Under the pieces are notes generated by a model. That model was given only the letters and a program-made list of their open reading frames with translations, made no database searches and was not told where the DNA came from. This document shows positions 35,377-46,908 of a stretch of DNA of 64,000 bases, in pieces. Origin of the DNA: Glandiceps talaboti (lineage: Eukaryota; Hemichordata; Enteropneusta; Spengelidae); the NCBI RefSeq assembly GCF_964340395.1, contig NC_135551.1, positions 11,796,879-11,860,878 of the forward strand, read 5' to 3'. A program made the translations under genes and the position numbers. Positions within the stretch are counted from its first letter, which is position 1. Each line of letters opens with the position of its first letter.

Positions 35377-36290
35377 GGTATTAGGACAGTGTTCTATGAC
35401 ATACATGTGTATATCCATTTTCGCCGTGATACGATCCAATATGGGTGCGTGGCAGCCATTTTGTTTGTGAATTTTCCATGTCCAAAGCCATAACTCAGAC
35501 ATGCTTAAACAGATCTCATTCAAAGTTGGTATTAGGACAGTGTTCTATGACATACATGTGCATATCCATTTTCGTTGTGATACGATCCAATATGGGTGCG
35601 TGGCAGCCATTTTGTTTGTGAATTTTCCATGTCCAAAGCCATAACTCAGACATGCTTAAACAGATCTCATTCAAAGTTGGTATTAGGACAGTGTTCTATG
35701 ACATACATGTGCATATCCATTTTCGTTGTGATACGATCCAATATGGGTGCGTGGCAGCCATTTTGTTTGTGAATTTTCCATGTCCAAAGCCATAACTCAG
35801 ACATGCTTAAACAGATCTCATTCAAAGTTGGTATTAGGACAGTGTTCTATGACATACATGTGCATATCCATTTTCGTCGTGATACTATCCAATATGGCTG
35901 CCTGGCAGCCATTTTGTTTGTGAATTTTCCATGTCCAAAGCCATTACTAAGACATGCTTGAACAGACCTCATTCAAAGTTGGTATTAGGACAGCGTTCTA
36001 TGACATACATGTGCATATCCATTTTCGTCGTGATACGATCCAATATGGTTGCCTGGCAGCCATTTTGTTTGTGAATTTTCCATGTCCAAAGCCATAACTC
36101 TGACTCCATTTTCATTGTGATATGATCCCCCATACCCAACCAATCCTTTATTGTTGGAGGCATATTCCATGTCCAACAAGCACACACAACATATCTAAGT
36201 CTGTTTGTTTTAGGTTCACAAATGTTGTTGCGTGATCAGAGTAGTGATAATTCCTTAAAACCCAATTATAGCGGGGACTATGTCATTCTC
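35377..36290. repeat. 151-base tandem repeat inside a dispersed element
   Basis: Five units start GGTATTAGGACAG at 35377, 35528, 35679, 35830 and 35981, an exact 151-base period. Each carries GATACGATCCAATATGG, GGCAGCCATTTTGTTTGTG and GACATGCTT.AACAGA.CTCA. After the last unit comes TCCTTTATTGTTG, CACACAACATATCTAAGT, GATCAGAGTAGTGAT and AGCGGGGACTAT. The same tail follows a 1.4-unit version at 44240-44710. A variable central array between fixed flanks resembles non-autonomous Helitron-like elements of molluscs; that is a comparison only. Confidence 0.8.
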
Positions 36291-36839
36291 AATGACTTGT
36301 TAAAATAATGTTTTCAGCACTTTCATAAGCTATCAACATAAAAATTAACATTTATTTCAACACTGATGTAAAATCTTTCTAAGTATTTCCTTTTCCACGA
36401 TATCAATATATTTTCTTTCCTTCCTGATCCACACCAACTATTTTTCTCCCAGTATGATTTGTTTATATTTTCCTAGTAGTATTTTCAAATAAAATGACTG
36501 TTGTAAAATTTGCAGTTGATTCAAACACCCAAAACCTGAAAAATCATGCTGTAATTTACTATTGATGAACAATATTCAATGAGTCACTGGTCATTCCAGG
36601 TATGTTTTCTTGATAGAGTAAACAAAGTATGTCAAGGACAGCTGGTCCAGATTGTTTTGAAAAGTGATCAGTCAAGAAAGACATCTTCTCAATATTGATA
36701 CAATGTTATAATTTTCCAGACTTGTTGGCACCATGGTTATACAATGTATCCAAAATCCTATCAGACATGTGCAGTGTCTGATAAGTACAGCATGAACACA
36801 GGCAAAAACATATCCCTGATCAATAATCATAAGAAATTC

Positions 36840-36935
36840 TCCTTGCCCCTTGGGACAAGTACTTTTCAAAACAACTTGCCCAAGCCTTGAAATCACTTGC
36901 CCGGGGCAAGTAAAAGGCCATTATTTCGACCCCTG
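36840..36935. repeat. Short dispersed repeat (CTTGCCC hairpin)
   Basis: CTTGCCCCTTGGGACAAGTA and a later ACTTGCCCGGGGCAAGT form self-complementary stretches. It directly precedes the 59-base array. 36290-36840 holds no gene I can see. Confidence 0.4.
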
Positions 36936-36936
36936 T

Positions 36937-38455
36937 ACCGGTATATCACATCAAAACTTATTGTGTATGTGTGTAGTCTATAACAACTTACTTATACCGG
37001 TATATCACATCAAAACTTATTGTGTATGTGTGTAGTCTATAACAACTTACTTATACCGGTATATCACATCAAAACTTATTGTGTATGTGTGTAGTCTATA
37101 ACATCTTACTTATACCGGTATATCACATCAAAACTTATTGTGTATGTGTGTAGTCTATAACAACTTACTTATACCGGTATATCACATCTAAACTTATTGT
37201 GTATGTGTGTAGTCTATAACAACTTACTTATACCGGTATATCACATCAAAACTTATTGTGTATGTGTGTAGTCTATAACAACTTACTTATACCGGTATAT
37301 CACATCAAAACTTATTGTGTATGTGTGTAGTCTATAACAACTTACTTATACTGGTATATCACATCAAAACTTATTGTGTATGTGTGTAGTCTATAACAAC
37401 TTACTTATACTGGTATATCACATCAAAACTTATTGTGTATGTGTGTAGTCTATAACAACTTACTTATACTGGTATATCACATCAAAACTTATTGTGTATG
37501 TGTGTAGTCTATAACAACTTACTTATACCGGTATATCACATCAAAACTTATTGTGTATGTGTGTAGTCTATAACAACTTACTTATACCGGTATATCACAT
37601 CAAAACTTATTGTGTATGTGTGTAGTCTATAACAACTTACTTATACCGGTATATCACATCAAAACTTATTGTGTATGTGTGTAGTCTATAACAACTAATA
37701 CTTATACCGGTATATCACATCAAAACTTATTGTGTATGTGTGTAGTCTATAACAACTAATACTTATACCGGTATATCACATCAAAATTTATTGTGTATGT
37801 GTGTAGTCTATAACAACTTACTTATACTGGTATATCACATCAAAACTTATTGTGTATGTGTGTAGTCTATAACAACTTACTTATACCGGTATATCACATC
37901 AAAACTTATTGTGTATGTGTGTAGTCTATAACAACTTACTTATACCGGTATATCACATCAAAACTTATTGTGTATGTGTGTAGTCTATAACAACTTACTT
38001 ATACCGGTATATCACATCAAAACTTATTGTGTATGTGTGTAGTCTATAACAACTTACTTATACCGGTATATCACATCAAAACTTATTTTGTATGTGTGTA
38101 GTCTATAACAACTTACTTATACCGGTATATCACATCAAAACTTATTGTGTATGTGTGTAGTCTATAACAACTTACTTATACCGGTATATCACATCAAAAC
38201 TTATTGTGTATGTGTGTAGTCTATAACAACTTACTTATACCGGTATATCACATCAAAACTTATTGTGTATGTGTGTAGTCTATAACAACTTACTTATACC
38301 GGTATATCACATCAAAACTTATTGTGTATGTGTGTAGTCTATAACAACTTACTTATACTGGTATATCACATCAAAACTTATTGTGTATGTGTGTAGTCTA
38401 TAACAACTTACTTATACCGGTATATCACATCAAAACTTATTGTGTATATGTGTAT
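36937..38455. repeat. 59-base minisatellite, about 26 copies
   Basis: Units begin ACCGGTATATCACATCAAAA and contain GTGTATGTGTGTAGTCTATA, with a period of 59 bases. Two consecutive units near 37700-37760 carry a 2-base expansion. The most frequent variant is CCGG to CTGG in the palindrome TATACCGGTATA. No exon end is visible in the unit. Confidence 0.95.
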
Positions 38456-39169
38456 TATAAGGAGAGGATGTCAAAGGTGCAGGTGTTTTGATGGCATGAA
38501 GTAAATAACTAAAATCAGTTTGCAAGATCTTAGATCCATGGTGAAATTTCAACAGTCACTCACTGTGATCTTTATACAGTTAGATGTGAATGATAAAGTC
38601 ATACGGTACTACCGTAGTAGCTGGATGGTCTCAGAATGAATCGTACTTACTGTTTATGAGCCCATTGAAAGTCTCAAATACGGTCTCAGATTCACTCTCA
38701 TTCACTGTTTACAACCCCCTTTGAGAGTCTCAACAGCAGTCGCAATGACGGTCGCACTCAATGTGTACTTCAAATTGGGACTCTCAGTTTTAGTCGCATT
38801 TACCCAGTTGAGGGGGTTGTACATACCTGCTTTAATAAGAGGGTCAGCCAAGATGTGAAGTGGTTAAGGCAACAGATTGACAAATTATCAAATTTAACCC
38901 CCCATGTGCCATGACCACCCCTTTAACCTTCTTATCAGGTTTTGTGACAAATATGACTAAATGAAGGTTAGTGAAGGAAATGTGTAAATTTGTGTTTTTA
39001 CAATTAGATATTAGTTTCCCTTGCTGAAAGGGGTATCCAATATAACTCGGGTAAAATGATGAGGACCACAAATAGCCTGATAATAGAGGAAAGAGGTTCA
39101 ACCACACAGCCAATGCTAACCCTAATAGTATTTAATATTATTCTATGTTATCATTGTTTTCTCTTCTAG
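38456..39169. other. Probable intron or intergenic sequence
   Basis: No exon candidate with both splice sites. The last bases, TTGTTTTCTCTTCTAG, are a good splice acceptor for the exon at 39170. Confidence 0.5.
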
Positions 39170-39265
39170 GCATGCCTTGAAGTATTATGAAGACAACCAG
39201 CATAGTCAAGTTCATACATTTGAACTATCATTGGAAGCTTCTATGGTCAGGAATCTGTATACTAA
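39170..39265 (+). CDS. Exon A of an unidentified gene
   Basis: Acceptor TTTTCTCTTCTAG before 39170 and donor ACTAA|GTAAGTC after 39265. After one carried-over base it reads HALKYYEDNQHSQVHTFEL then EASMVRNLYT. It ends with two bases of a codon that the first base of exon B (40290) completes, so the two exons join in frame. I do not recognise the protein; it looks globular and polar with no membrane segment. The exon end and donor are repeated many times downstream (39286-39870). Confidence 0.65.
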
Positions 39266-39870
39266 GTAAGTCTTACATGGTTTGTGGTCAGGAATCTGTA
39301 TACTACTAGTGAGTCTCACATTGTTTGTGGTCAGGAATCTGTATACTAAGTAAGTCTTACATGGTTTGTGGTCAGGAATCTATACCAAGTAAGGTTTGTG
39401 GTCAGGAATCTGTATACTATTACTGAGTAAGTCTTACATGGTTTGTGTTCAGGAATCTATACCAAGTAAGGTTTGTGGTCAGGAATCTGTATACTATTAC
39501 TAAGTAAGTCTTACAAGGCTTATGGTCAGGAATCTGTATACTAAGTAAGTCTTACATAGTTTGTGGTCAGGAATCTGTATACTACTAGTGAGTCTCACAT
39601 TGTTTGTGGTCAGGAATCTGTATACTAAGTAAGTCTTACATGGTTTGTGGTCAGGAATCTATACCAAGTAAGGTTTGTGGTCAGGAATCTATACCAAGTA
39701 AGGTTTGTGGTCAGGAATCTATACCAAGTAAGGTTTGTGGTCAGGAATCTGTATACTATTACTAAGTAAGTCTTACAAGGCTTGTGGTCAGGAATCTGTA
39801 TACTAAGTAAGTCTTACACGGTTTGTGGTCAGGAATCTGTATACTAAGTAAGTCTTACAAGGTTTGTGGT
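39245..39870. repeat. 41-base minisatellite built from the exon A end and its donor
   Basis: The first unit is the real exon end GGTCAGGAATCTGTATACTAA|GTAAGTCTTACATGG; later units repeat it every 41-43 bases, with a shorter variant (about 27-30 bases, TATACCAAGTAAGG). Most units preserve a GTAAGT or GTAAGG donor. About 16 units. Confidence 0.9.
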
Positions 39871-40289
39871 TTCAGAAACAGCAACACGTGCGAGTATCGA
39901 ACGAAGTAAAAACAAGATTTTAAATTTTGAGATCGTATGAAATTATGTCAGTGGATTCTCCAGCATGATTGCCTGCAGATGTGATCTTACGGCCAACCAT
40001 AACATGTAATGTGAAGATTTTATAGAACATTGTAGCATAGCTCACACCGTAGAAGGAGCTCCAATAGTCAAGTAGAAATTTATATACTAAGTGCATGCCC
40101 CAGACTTTTACCAGACATAGACATACGTTTCCCCTTGTTATCAGCATACTCAGAAGCTATTACGTCTGCCCGTGAATGGAAAATGTTGATGTTGATGGTG
40201 ATGCCTCTATTTGCGTAGAGAAAGAACAGGTAATTTCATACCTTTTAACCTTCAAAGTCAGTATCATTATTATTTGTTTTGTCCTGTAG

Positions 40290-40402
40290 TATACAACCTA
40301 ATGTATGGAGACTGGAAATGAGAAGTCCATCGGATAATATCAGTATTTGTCAGCTCAGTGCCAGACCAGTCTTCAATCATGTCACATTTACAGAATCACA
40401 GG
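40290..40402 (+). CDS. Exon B of the same unidentified gene
   Basis: Acceptor GTTTTGTCCTGTAG before 40290, donor CAGG|GTAGGTA after 40402. Joined to exon A it reads NIQPNVWRLEMRSPSDNISI, then CQLSARPVFNHVTFTESQ, ending with one base of the next codon. Both other frames are closed or poor. No domain recognised. The next exon is not identified: a frame at about 42731-42846 agrees in phase but its acceptor is weak. Exon A, exon B and their intron give a real but partial gene on the + strand. Confidence 0.65.
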
Positions 40403-42210
40403 GTAGGTACTCAGTCTCTTACGGAATCACAGGGTAGCTAGGTAGTCAGTCTCTTACAGAATCACAGGGTGGCTAGGTAGTCAGTCTCTTACAGTATCAC
40501 AGGGTGGCTAGGTAGTCAGTCTCTTACAGAATCACAGGGTAGCTAGGTAGTCAGTCTCTTACAGAATCACAGGGTAGCTAGGTAGTCAGTCTCTTACGGA
40601 ATCACAGGGTGGCTAGGTAGTCAGCCTCTTACAGAATCACAGGGTAGCTAGGTAGTCAGTCTCTTCCAGAATCACAGGGTAGGTACTCAGTCTCTTACAG
40701 AATCACAGGGTAGCTAGGTAGTCAGTCTCTTACGGAATCACAGGGTGGCTAGGTAGTCAGTCTCTTACAGAATCACAGGGTAGCTAGGTAGTCAGTCTCT
40801 TACAGAATCACAGGGTAGCTAGGTACTCAGTCTCTTACAGAATCACAGGGTAGCTAGGTAGTCAGTCTCTTACGGAATCACAGGGTGGCTAGGTAGTCAG
40901 TCTCTTACAGAATCACAGGGTAGCTAGGTAGTCAGTCTCTTACAGTATCACAGGGTAGCTAGGTAGTCAGTCTCTTACAGAATCACAGGGTAGCTAGGTA
41001 GTCAGTCTCTCATGGAATCACAGGGTAGCTAGGTAGTCAGTCTCTCATGGAATCACAGGTAGCTAGGTAGTCAGTCTCTTACAGAATCACAGGGTAGATA
41101 GGTAGTCAGTCTCTTACAGAATCACAAGGTAGCTAGGTAGTCAGTCTCTTACAGAATCACAAGGTAGCTAGGTAGTCAGTCTCTTACAGAATCACAAGGT
41201 AGGTACTCAGTCTCTTACAGAATCACAGGGTAGCTAGGTAGTCAGTCTCTCATGGAATCACAGGTAGCTAGGTAGTCAGTCTCTTACAGAATCACAGGGT
41301 AGCTAGGTAGTCAGTCTCTCATGGAATCACAGGGTAGCTAGGTAGTCAGTCTCTTACAGAATCACAGGGTAGATAGGTAGTCAGTCTCTTACAGAATCAC
41401 AGGGTAGCTAGGTAGTCAGTCTCTTACAGAATCACAGGGTAGCTAGGTAGTCAGTCTCTTACAGAATCACAGGGTAGCTAGGTAGTCAGTCTCTTACAGA
41501 ATCACAGGGTAGATAGGTAGTCAGTCTCTTACAGAATCACAAGGTAGCTAGGTAGTCAGTCTCTTACAGAATCACAAGGTAGCTAGGTAGTCAGTCTCTT
41601 ACAGAATCACAGGGTAGCTAGGTAGTCAGTCTCTTACAGAATCACAGGGTAGCTAGGTAGTCAGTCTCTTACAGAATCACAGGGTGGCTAGGTAGTCAGT
41701 CTCATGGAATCACAGGGTAGCTAGGTAGTCAGTCTCTTACAGAATCACAGGGTAGCTAGGTAGTCAGTCTCTTACAGAATCACAGGGTAGCTAGGTAGTC
41801 AGTCTCTCATGGAATCACAGGGTAGCTAGGTAGTCAGTCTCTTACAGAATCACAGGGTGGCTAGGTAGTCAGTCTCTTACAGAATCACAGGGTCGCTAGG
41901 TAGTCAGTCTCTTACAGAATCACAGGGTAGCTAGGTAGTCAGTCTCTTACAGTATCACAGGGTAGCTAGGTAGTCAGTCTCTTATAGAATCACAAGGTAG
42001 CTAGGTAGTCAGTCTCTTACAGAATCACAGGGTAGCTAGGTAGTCAGTCTCTCATGGAATCACAGGGTAGCTAGGTAGTCAGTCTCTTCCAGAATCACAG
42101 GGTAGGTAGTCAGTCTCTTACGGAATCACAAGGTAGCTAGGTAGTCAGTCTCTCATGGAATCACAGGGTAGCTAGGTAGTCAGTCTCTTACAGAATCACA
42201 GGGTAGCTAC
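40386..42210. repeat. 35-base minisatellite built from the exon B end and its donor, about 52 copies
   Basis: The exon end TTTACAGAATCACAGG|GTAGGTA is the first unit. Downstream units read TCTCTTACAGAATCACAGGG then TAGCTAGGTAGTCAG with a 35-base period. Each keeps an acceptor-like CTCTTACAG and a GGTAG donor-like word. Variants: ACGG for ACAG, CATGG for TACAG, and AAGG for AGGG. Confidence 0.95.
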
Positions 42211-42214
42211 AGGG

Positions 42215-42600
42215 CAGATTGTTCTGAAATTTGATAGGAACATTCTTAGGGGTGTTTGATTAAGAATTGTTCATGCCATGATGATCCCATCAGTGATATG
42301 CAAATTTGGACTAAAAAAGTGTCTTTTTGGTCAAAAATCTATAATTCCAAAACTACTGAGCCAGATTTGTCTGCAATTTGGTGGGAACATTCTTTGGGGT
42401 GTTTAGATTGAGAATTGTTCATAACATGATGATCCCATAAGTGATATGCAAATTAGGTAACAAAATATGCCTTTTTGGTAAAAAAAATCTATAATTCCAA
42501 AACTACTCAGCAGATTCAGCTGAAACTTAATGTTGATGCCCATGGAGATGTGTACGTGAAAATGTTATTCACAATGTGATGATCCCATCATTGGCAGGGT
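42215..42600. repeat. Dispersed repeat with about 150-base units
   Basis: Units carry AAAATCTATAATTCCAAAAC, GGTGGGAACATTCTT.GGGGTGTTTAGATT, and ATGATGATCCCAT. Related pieces occur at 35265-35340, 48390-48880 and 50740-50870. No coding frame. Confidence 0.7.
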
Positions 42601-42859
42601 TTTACATGACACAATATATTGCGTCTTTTACGCATTATTATGACCTTGTGATCCTCATAAAAATCAGGACTGTGTCCTATCAGATGCAAGAATTTCGGCA
42701 CAAGATTTAATATTCCTCTCCATTTGAAGTGATTACATTAGATTCTGATTACAAAATGTTTGCGCACCAATTGCAAGAGAAGTGCCTACCCAATGATCAA
42801 ATATTAGCAATTGATGGAATATCTATGCCTTTTCCATTCCTCTGACGGTAGTATTCCCT

Positions 42860-43065
42860 GCTCAAATCACAAAAAGCGTTGAAATCAGACCTTTTCAAGT
42901 TCGAACTGCAACATTCAAATAACCCTCGTTAACACCGCCATATTTGATATCGTTGAGTGAGATGAATAATTACCCAGAGACACTTGCGCCGACGTACATA
43001 AGGAGAAGTGATTAAATTTACGGTAGAACTTGAAAAGTTCCGATTTCAAGAGTTTTGGTAACCCG
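42860..43065. mobile_element. Small foldback element
   Basis: TTGAAATCAGACCTTTTCAA near 42880 is mirrored by TTGAAAAGTTCCGATTTCAA near 43030. Loop about 120 bases. No protein. Confidence 0.5.
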
Positions 43066-43200
43066 CAATGGAAGTTTTGCAGTCAAGATGAGGTAAACAG
43101 ACAAATAATTGATTTATTGCTAATATTTTACCTCCGGGCGATTTTAATCCTTAGTTACCAGAATTTTTAGTAAGCCTGTGTTTCACAGCTGACTCTTTGC

Positions 43201-43403
43201 AGGACGGAGAAATAATAGGGACAATTGTCAGAACCGAGTCCCGGATTACTCCATATGCAAGCAGGACTAGCATCATTGTAATTGCATCTTTTACGTATGT
43301 ATTTTGTCTTCTGGGTGTTACTGCTTATCTCACCGGTAACAACCGGAAGTCAAAAGACGCATGTATAAGAAGCAATTATGAGGAAGTAAAGGTAAATAAA
43401 TGA
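43201..43403 (+). CDS. Possible terminal exon encoding a single-pass membrane protein tail
   Basis: A good acceptor, CAGCTGACTCTTTGCAG, ends at 43200. The frame that follows reads DGEIIGTIVRTESRITPYAS, then a hydrophobic segment IIVIASFTYVFCLLGVTAYL, a basic NNRKSK stop-transfer stretch and a short tail ending YEEVKVNK and TGA at 43403. This layout (outside, one membrane helix, short cytoplasmic tail) is that of a type I membrane protein end. An AATAAA follows at about 43735. Its phase does not join exon B directly, so it needs further exons or belongs to another gene. Family unknown. Confidence 0.35.
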
Positions 43404-43429
43404 AATGTAGCCTATCTACACATTGGGTA

Positions 43430-44230
43430 ACAAACGGGAGGAAATCTCAAGAGATGAGTGACAATGTAATATCATAGTCATACCCAACTCAACTGTGAAC
43501 TGTTAACATGTTTATGTTATGATATAATGGCTTAAAAAGTTCTCCCTTGTGATCATGTATAAATACCGATTCCATGCATGTTCAAACATTGAATGGTTTA
43601 TTGACTATTACAAACAGCCCCAGATTGTCAGGGAGTTCAAAGAATGCATTGAACAGGTACTTTCAAAATCTCTAGACGAATGATAAAAATGTAAATGCAC
43701 GGTATATAACAAAGTTCCTATCTCATCATGGATGAATAAAGACTGGGATTAAACCTAATTATTTGTATTTTCATTTGCCCTCACAATTTCATTCAAATCA
43801 ATTTAATTCTGTTCTGGCTTATTTCAATCGCTCCATTGTACTATTTCCCCATCTTACAGACATTAATTGCTTGGTTTTGTGATTGACCCCCAGATTTCCA
43901 GCTGTTACCCCAAAATTTTCAGACCCTGGGTCACAAAGAACCCCCCCCCCCCCCCCCCATAACCAAAAAATGAAAACCCTGCATCATCAGATATGCAAAT
44001 TAGATCTAAAATGCTTCAATCTCAATGACAGAGATGCAGAATGCTAGCATCTTTCAACGGTACGTCATATGCGTCAAGCGAAAGGTACTAGGTCTACCGT
44101 CTCCTGAATAACTGTCCCTCGCTTTTGAGCTGCTAGGTTCATCGACTAAAATAAACCATTATTAGGTAGAAGACATCACAAAATACTATTATTAACTTTT
44201 TATCATTCGTTTTTGAAAATTCACAATGTT
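43430..44230. other. No gene seen; one long poly-C run
   Basis: A run of about 17 C lies at 43941-43957. Otherwise AT-rich sequence without exon structure. Confidence 0.45.
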
Positions 44231-44234
44231 TCAC

Positions 44235-44712
44235 CGTTATTTTCCATGTCCAAAGGCATAACTCAGACATGCTTGAACAGATCTCATTCAAAGTTGGTAT
44301 TAGGACAGTGTTCTATGACATACATGTATATATCTATTTTCGTCATGATACGATCCAATATGGCTGCCTGGCAGCCATTTTGTTTGTGAATTTTCCATGT
44401 CCAAAGCCATAACTCAGACATGCTTGAACAGGTCCCCCCCCCCCATAACCCTACACATCCTTTATTGTTGAATGGTTTATTCTATCACATCATCTTGAAG
44501 AGTAGGTATGTCCCATGTCTAACGAGGAGACACAACATGAGTAGGTATGTTCCATGTCCAATGAGCAGACACAACATATCTAAGTGTGTTTGATTTAGGT
44601 TCACAAGTGTTGTTGTGTGATCAGAGTAGTGATATCAAGAAAATGACGACATAAACTGCCTTAAAACCCAATCATAGCGGGGACTATATGTCATTCTCAA
44701 TGACTTGTTGAT
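44235..44712. repeat. Second copy of the 151-base repeat element
   Basis: About 1.4 units of the 151-base repeat (from CCAAAGGCATAACTCAGACA) followed by the same tail as 36120-36290, including TCATAGCGGGGACTATATG and TCATTCTCAATGACTTGTT. Same orientation as the 35 kb copy. Confidence 0.8.
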
Positions 44713-46272
44713 TGTGACTCTGTGGATTGCTTGACTGTCTTGCGTCTACTTTATAAGATCCCGGGTATTAGCACTATCATAATTGTAATTATTGACTACA
44801 CAGGGTAAATATATTCCAAAAGGAGTTTAATAGCATCTTGACAGTGAAATGTGGGGTGTGGGGGGGGGGGGGAGCTTGAGAAGGGAATGTGTACATGTCT
44901 TATTGGGGGGGGGGGGGGAGACCCCCTAGAAGCCCTGGAGGTTTTTTACTCCGAAAAGTCAATTTTGAGACTATTCAGACCCTTTCAGACAATAATTTCC
45001 AAACTTTACAAGACAGCACCAACATGTAAAAAGAAAAAATATTTTTGAAATATTAAGTTTGATAGCATCTTGACAGTAAGCCAATTTTTATAGGCTATTC
45101 AGACCCTTTCAAGCAATAACTCAATCCATGCTTTACAAGACAGCACCATCAAGTATCAGAAACTATTCTTTATAACTTACATAGGGTTGAAATATGTTCT
45201 TAAAAAGTTAAATGGCATCATTATATACATGTAGTAAAGGTCAGCACATCTAATGGTAGTATATTGGTAGGGCAGATTTGGAGTTTAAGGCAATTTTAGA
45301 CTATCTTGGCAAACATTTCACATCTTTAAAAGACAACATCATCTCAAATTAGAATTGGGTGAAAATATTTAAGAAAAGTTCAATACCATTATGACAGTAA
45401 AAATGTTGTTGGTGCATCTGATTGTTGGTGAATTGAATGCATGGGTGACCTCTGGGGGTGAGGGAGGCCTTGGGGGTTTTCCCCCTGGCAGATCTGCAGT
45501 TTTTTGCTTCTATTAAGGCAATGTTTAGGTTATTCATAACCTTTCAGGTAATATTTCCAAGCTTCGAATAGCTAACGTAAATGTTTTAAATGAGATTCCC
45601 ATGTCACATAAAAATGGCCCCGTAACATTGGTACAGTGGCATTAATATTGCATGTATAGTAAAGTCACTGGTATATTAGAGAACTTTAAGTGGTCATACC
45701 TAGTGTATAATAGAAACTGGAATCTGATGAGATGTGGTGATTTGTAGTGTCAATAACATGTAGTGTCCAAAATAGAAAGTGTATTAATCCCTTCTGACAA
45801 GTTCATAGTAACGAGTAGGGAACATTATAGATTAACTCCTTTTATAAACTATCTATGAAGATTACCATTACGAAACCTTCAAGTTCACCTTTGCCCAAAA
45901 GTGCAATATAAGTGAAGCACTGATTGTGAAACAGCCAAGCATTTACATGACATGTTCTATAACTAGTGTGGTAGCTAGGTAATACATGTATATGTATATG
46001 TATAGTTATGTTTGAACTAATAAGTAATATTAAAGAATTCATGTAAGAAACAGGGACAAGAACAAATATTGACATGTACCACATTTCAGACAAGGCTATA
46101 TATGCCATTGTAAAAAAAGGATTTTTTCTTCCATCACAATCCAAAACACAATGAACCCCCTATCCACAATTTTGAAAACAGCATGACACCCCTACTGCCA
46201 ATTTCAAAAACAAGGTGACACCCCCTCCTAATTCCCCCCCCCCCTCCCCATCCGAAGAAACTGACCGGTCCC
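44713..46272 (-). mobile_element. Inverted, LINE-free relative of the 1544-8888 element
   Basis: Read on the minus strand this matches first 1544-2031 and then 7504-8650 of the first element, including CTTGAAGGTTTCGTAATGG, CACATCTCATCAGAT, AGATCTGCCAGGGG and the 240-base units. Its right end GAAACTGACCGGTCCC is followed by TAA (46273-46275). The other terminus is missing, cut off at the 151-base repeat element. Between the two matching parts are 112 bases (45610-45721) unlike the foldback insert. Confidence 0.8.
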
Positions 46273-46356
46273 TAAAACAGGACCACGTCTATAACAATGT
46301 CTATTGGTATTAATTTTTTAAATTTTACAGTATCTAGAGGTCAAATGACAAAAGTT

Positions 46357-46660
46357 GTAGTCATTTGCATAATTACTTATTAATAATTACGCTATATTTT
46401 AAGAAAGCTTAATTTGATACATGCATTGATACACTTTACTGATGTAGTTTTTTAATTGCAATCAGTCATTTGTATAATTAATGATTTGAGAATGCAAGCT
46501 TTAAATTCCATGAGATTTGGTATACACGTTGATGATAACAAATTGCATCTGTCCCATAAAGCTAGATTATTCATTTGTATAATTAATGATTTTCAGTAAT
46601 TAGGCAATCTATCTTAGTATTGTAAGTATACAAACTTAAGATTTTTTTTTATACTTTGAT
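46357..46660. repeat. Copies of the 55-320 repeat family
   Basis: TCATTTGTATAATTAATGAT and TTTCAGTAATTAGGCAAT recur about every 100 bases. No coding frame. Confidence 0.6.
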
Positions 46661-46908
46661 GTAACTATTTGTCAATTAAGGGGAATGATTGATAGCTGTA
46701 GCCAAGGTTTGCATTTCTACAATTATTGTGTGGAGGAATGAAAATCTAAAGACTTTGTCCTTATAGAAGGCATTCAGTTTAAATCTGGTTGATGAAGTAC
46801 TGGTTCCATTCTATATGTATAAAGTGTGTTGACCATTGTCCTGAAACAAGTTCTATTGAAATAATTATATCATTTACATCTCTGAACAAAATTACATCAC
46901 ACAATTTA

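Noticed and set aside
36840-38450. CRISPR-like array in the 59-base repeats
   Set aside because: Units are contiguous tandem copies without unique spacers, in an animal genome.
42731-42846. Exon C of the 39-40 kb gene (reads DSDYKMFAHQLQEKC..)
   Set aside because: Phase agrees with exon B but the acceptor GATTACATTAG lacks a pyrimidine tract and nothing else supports it.
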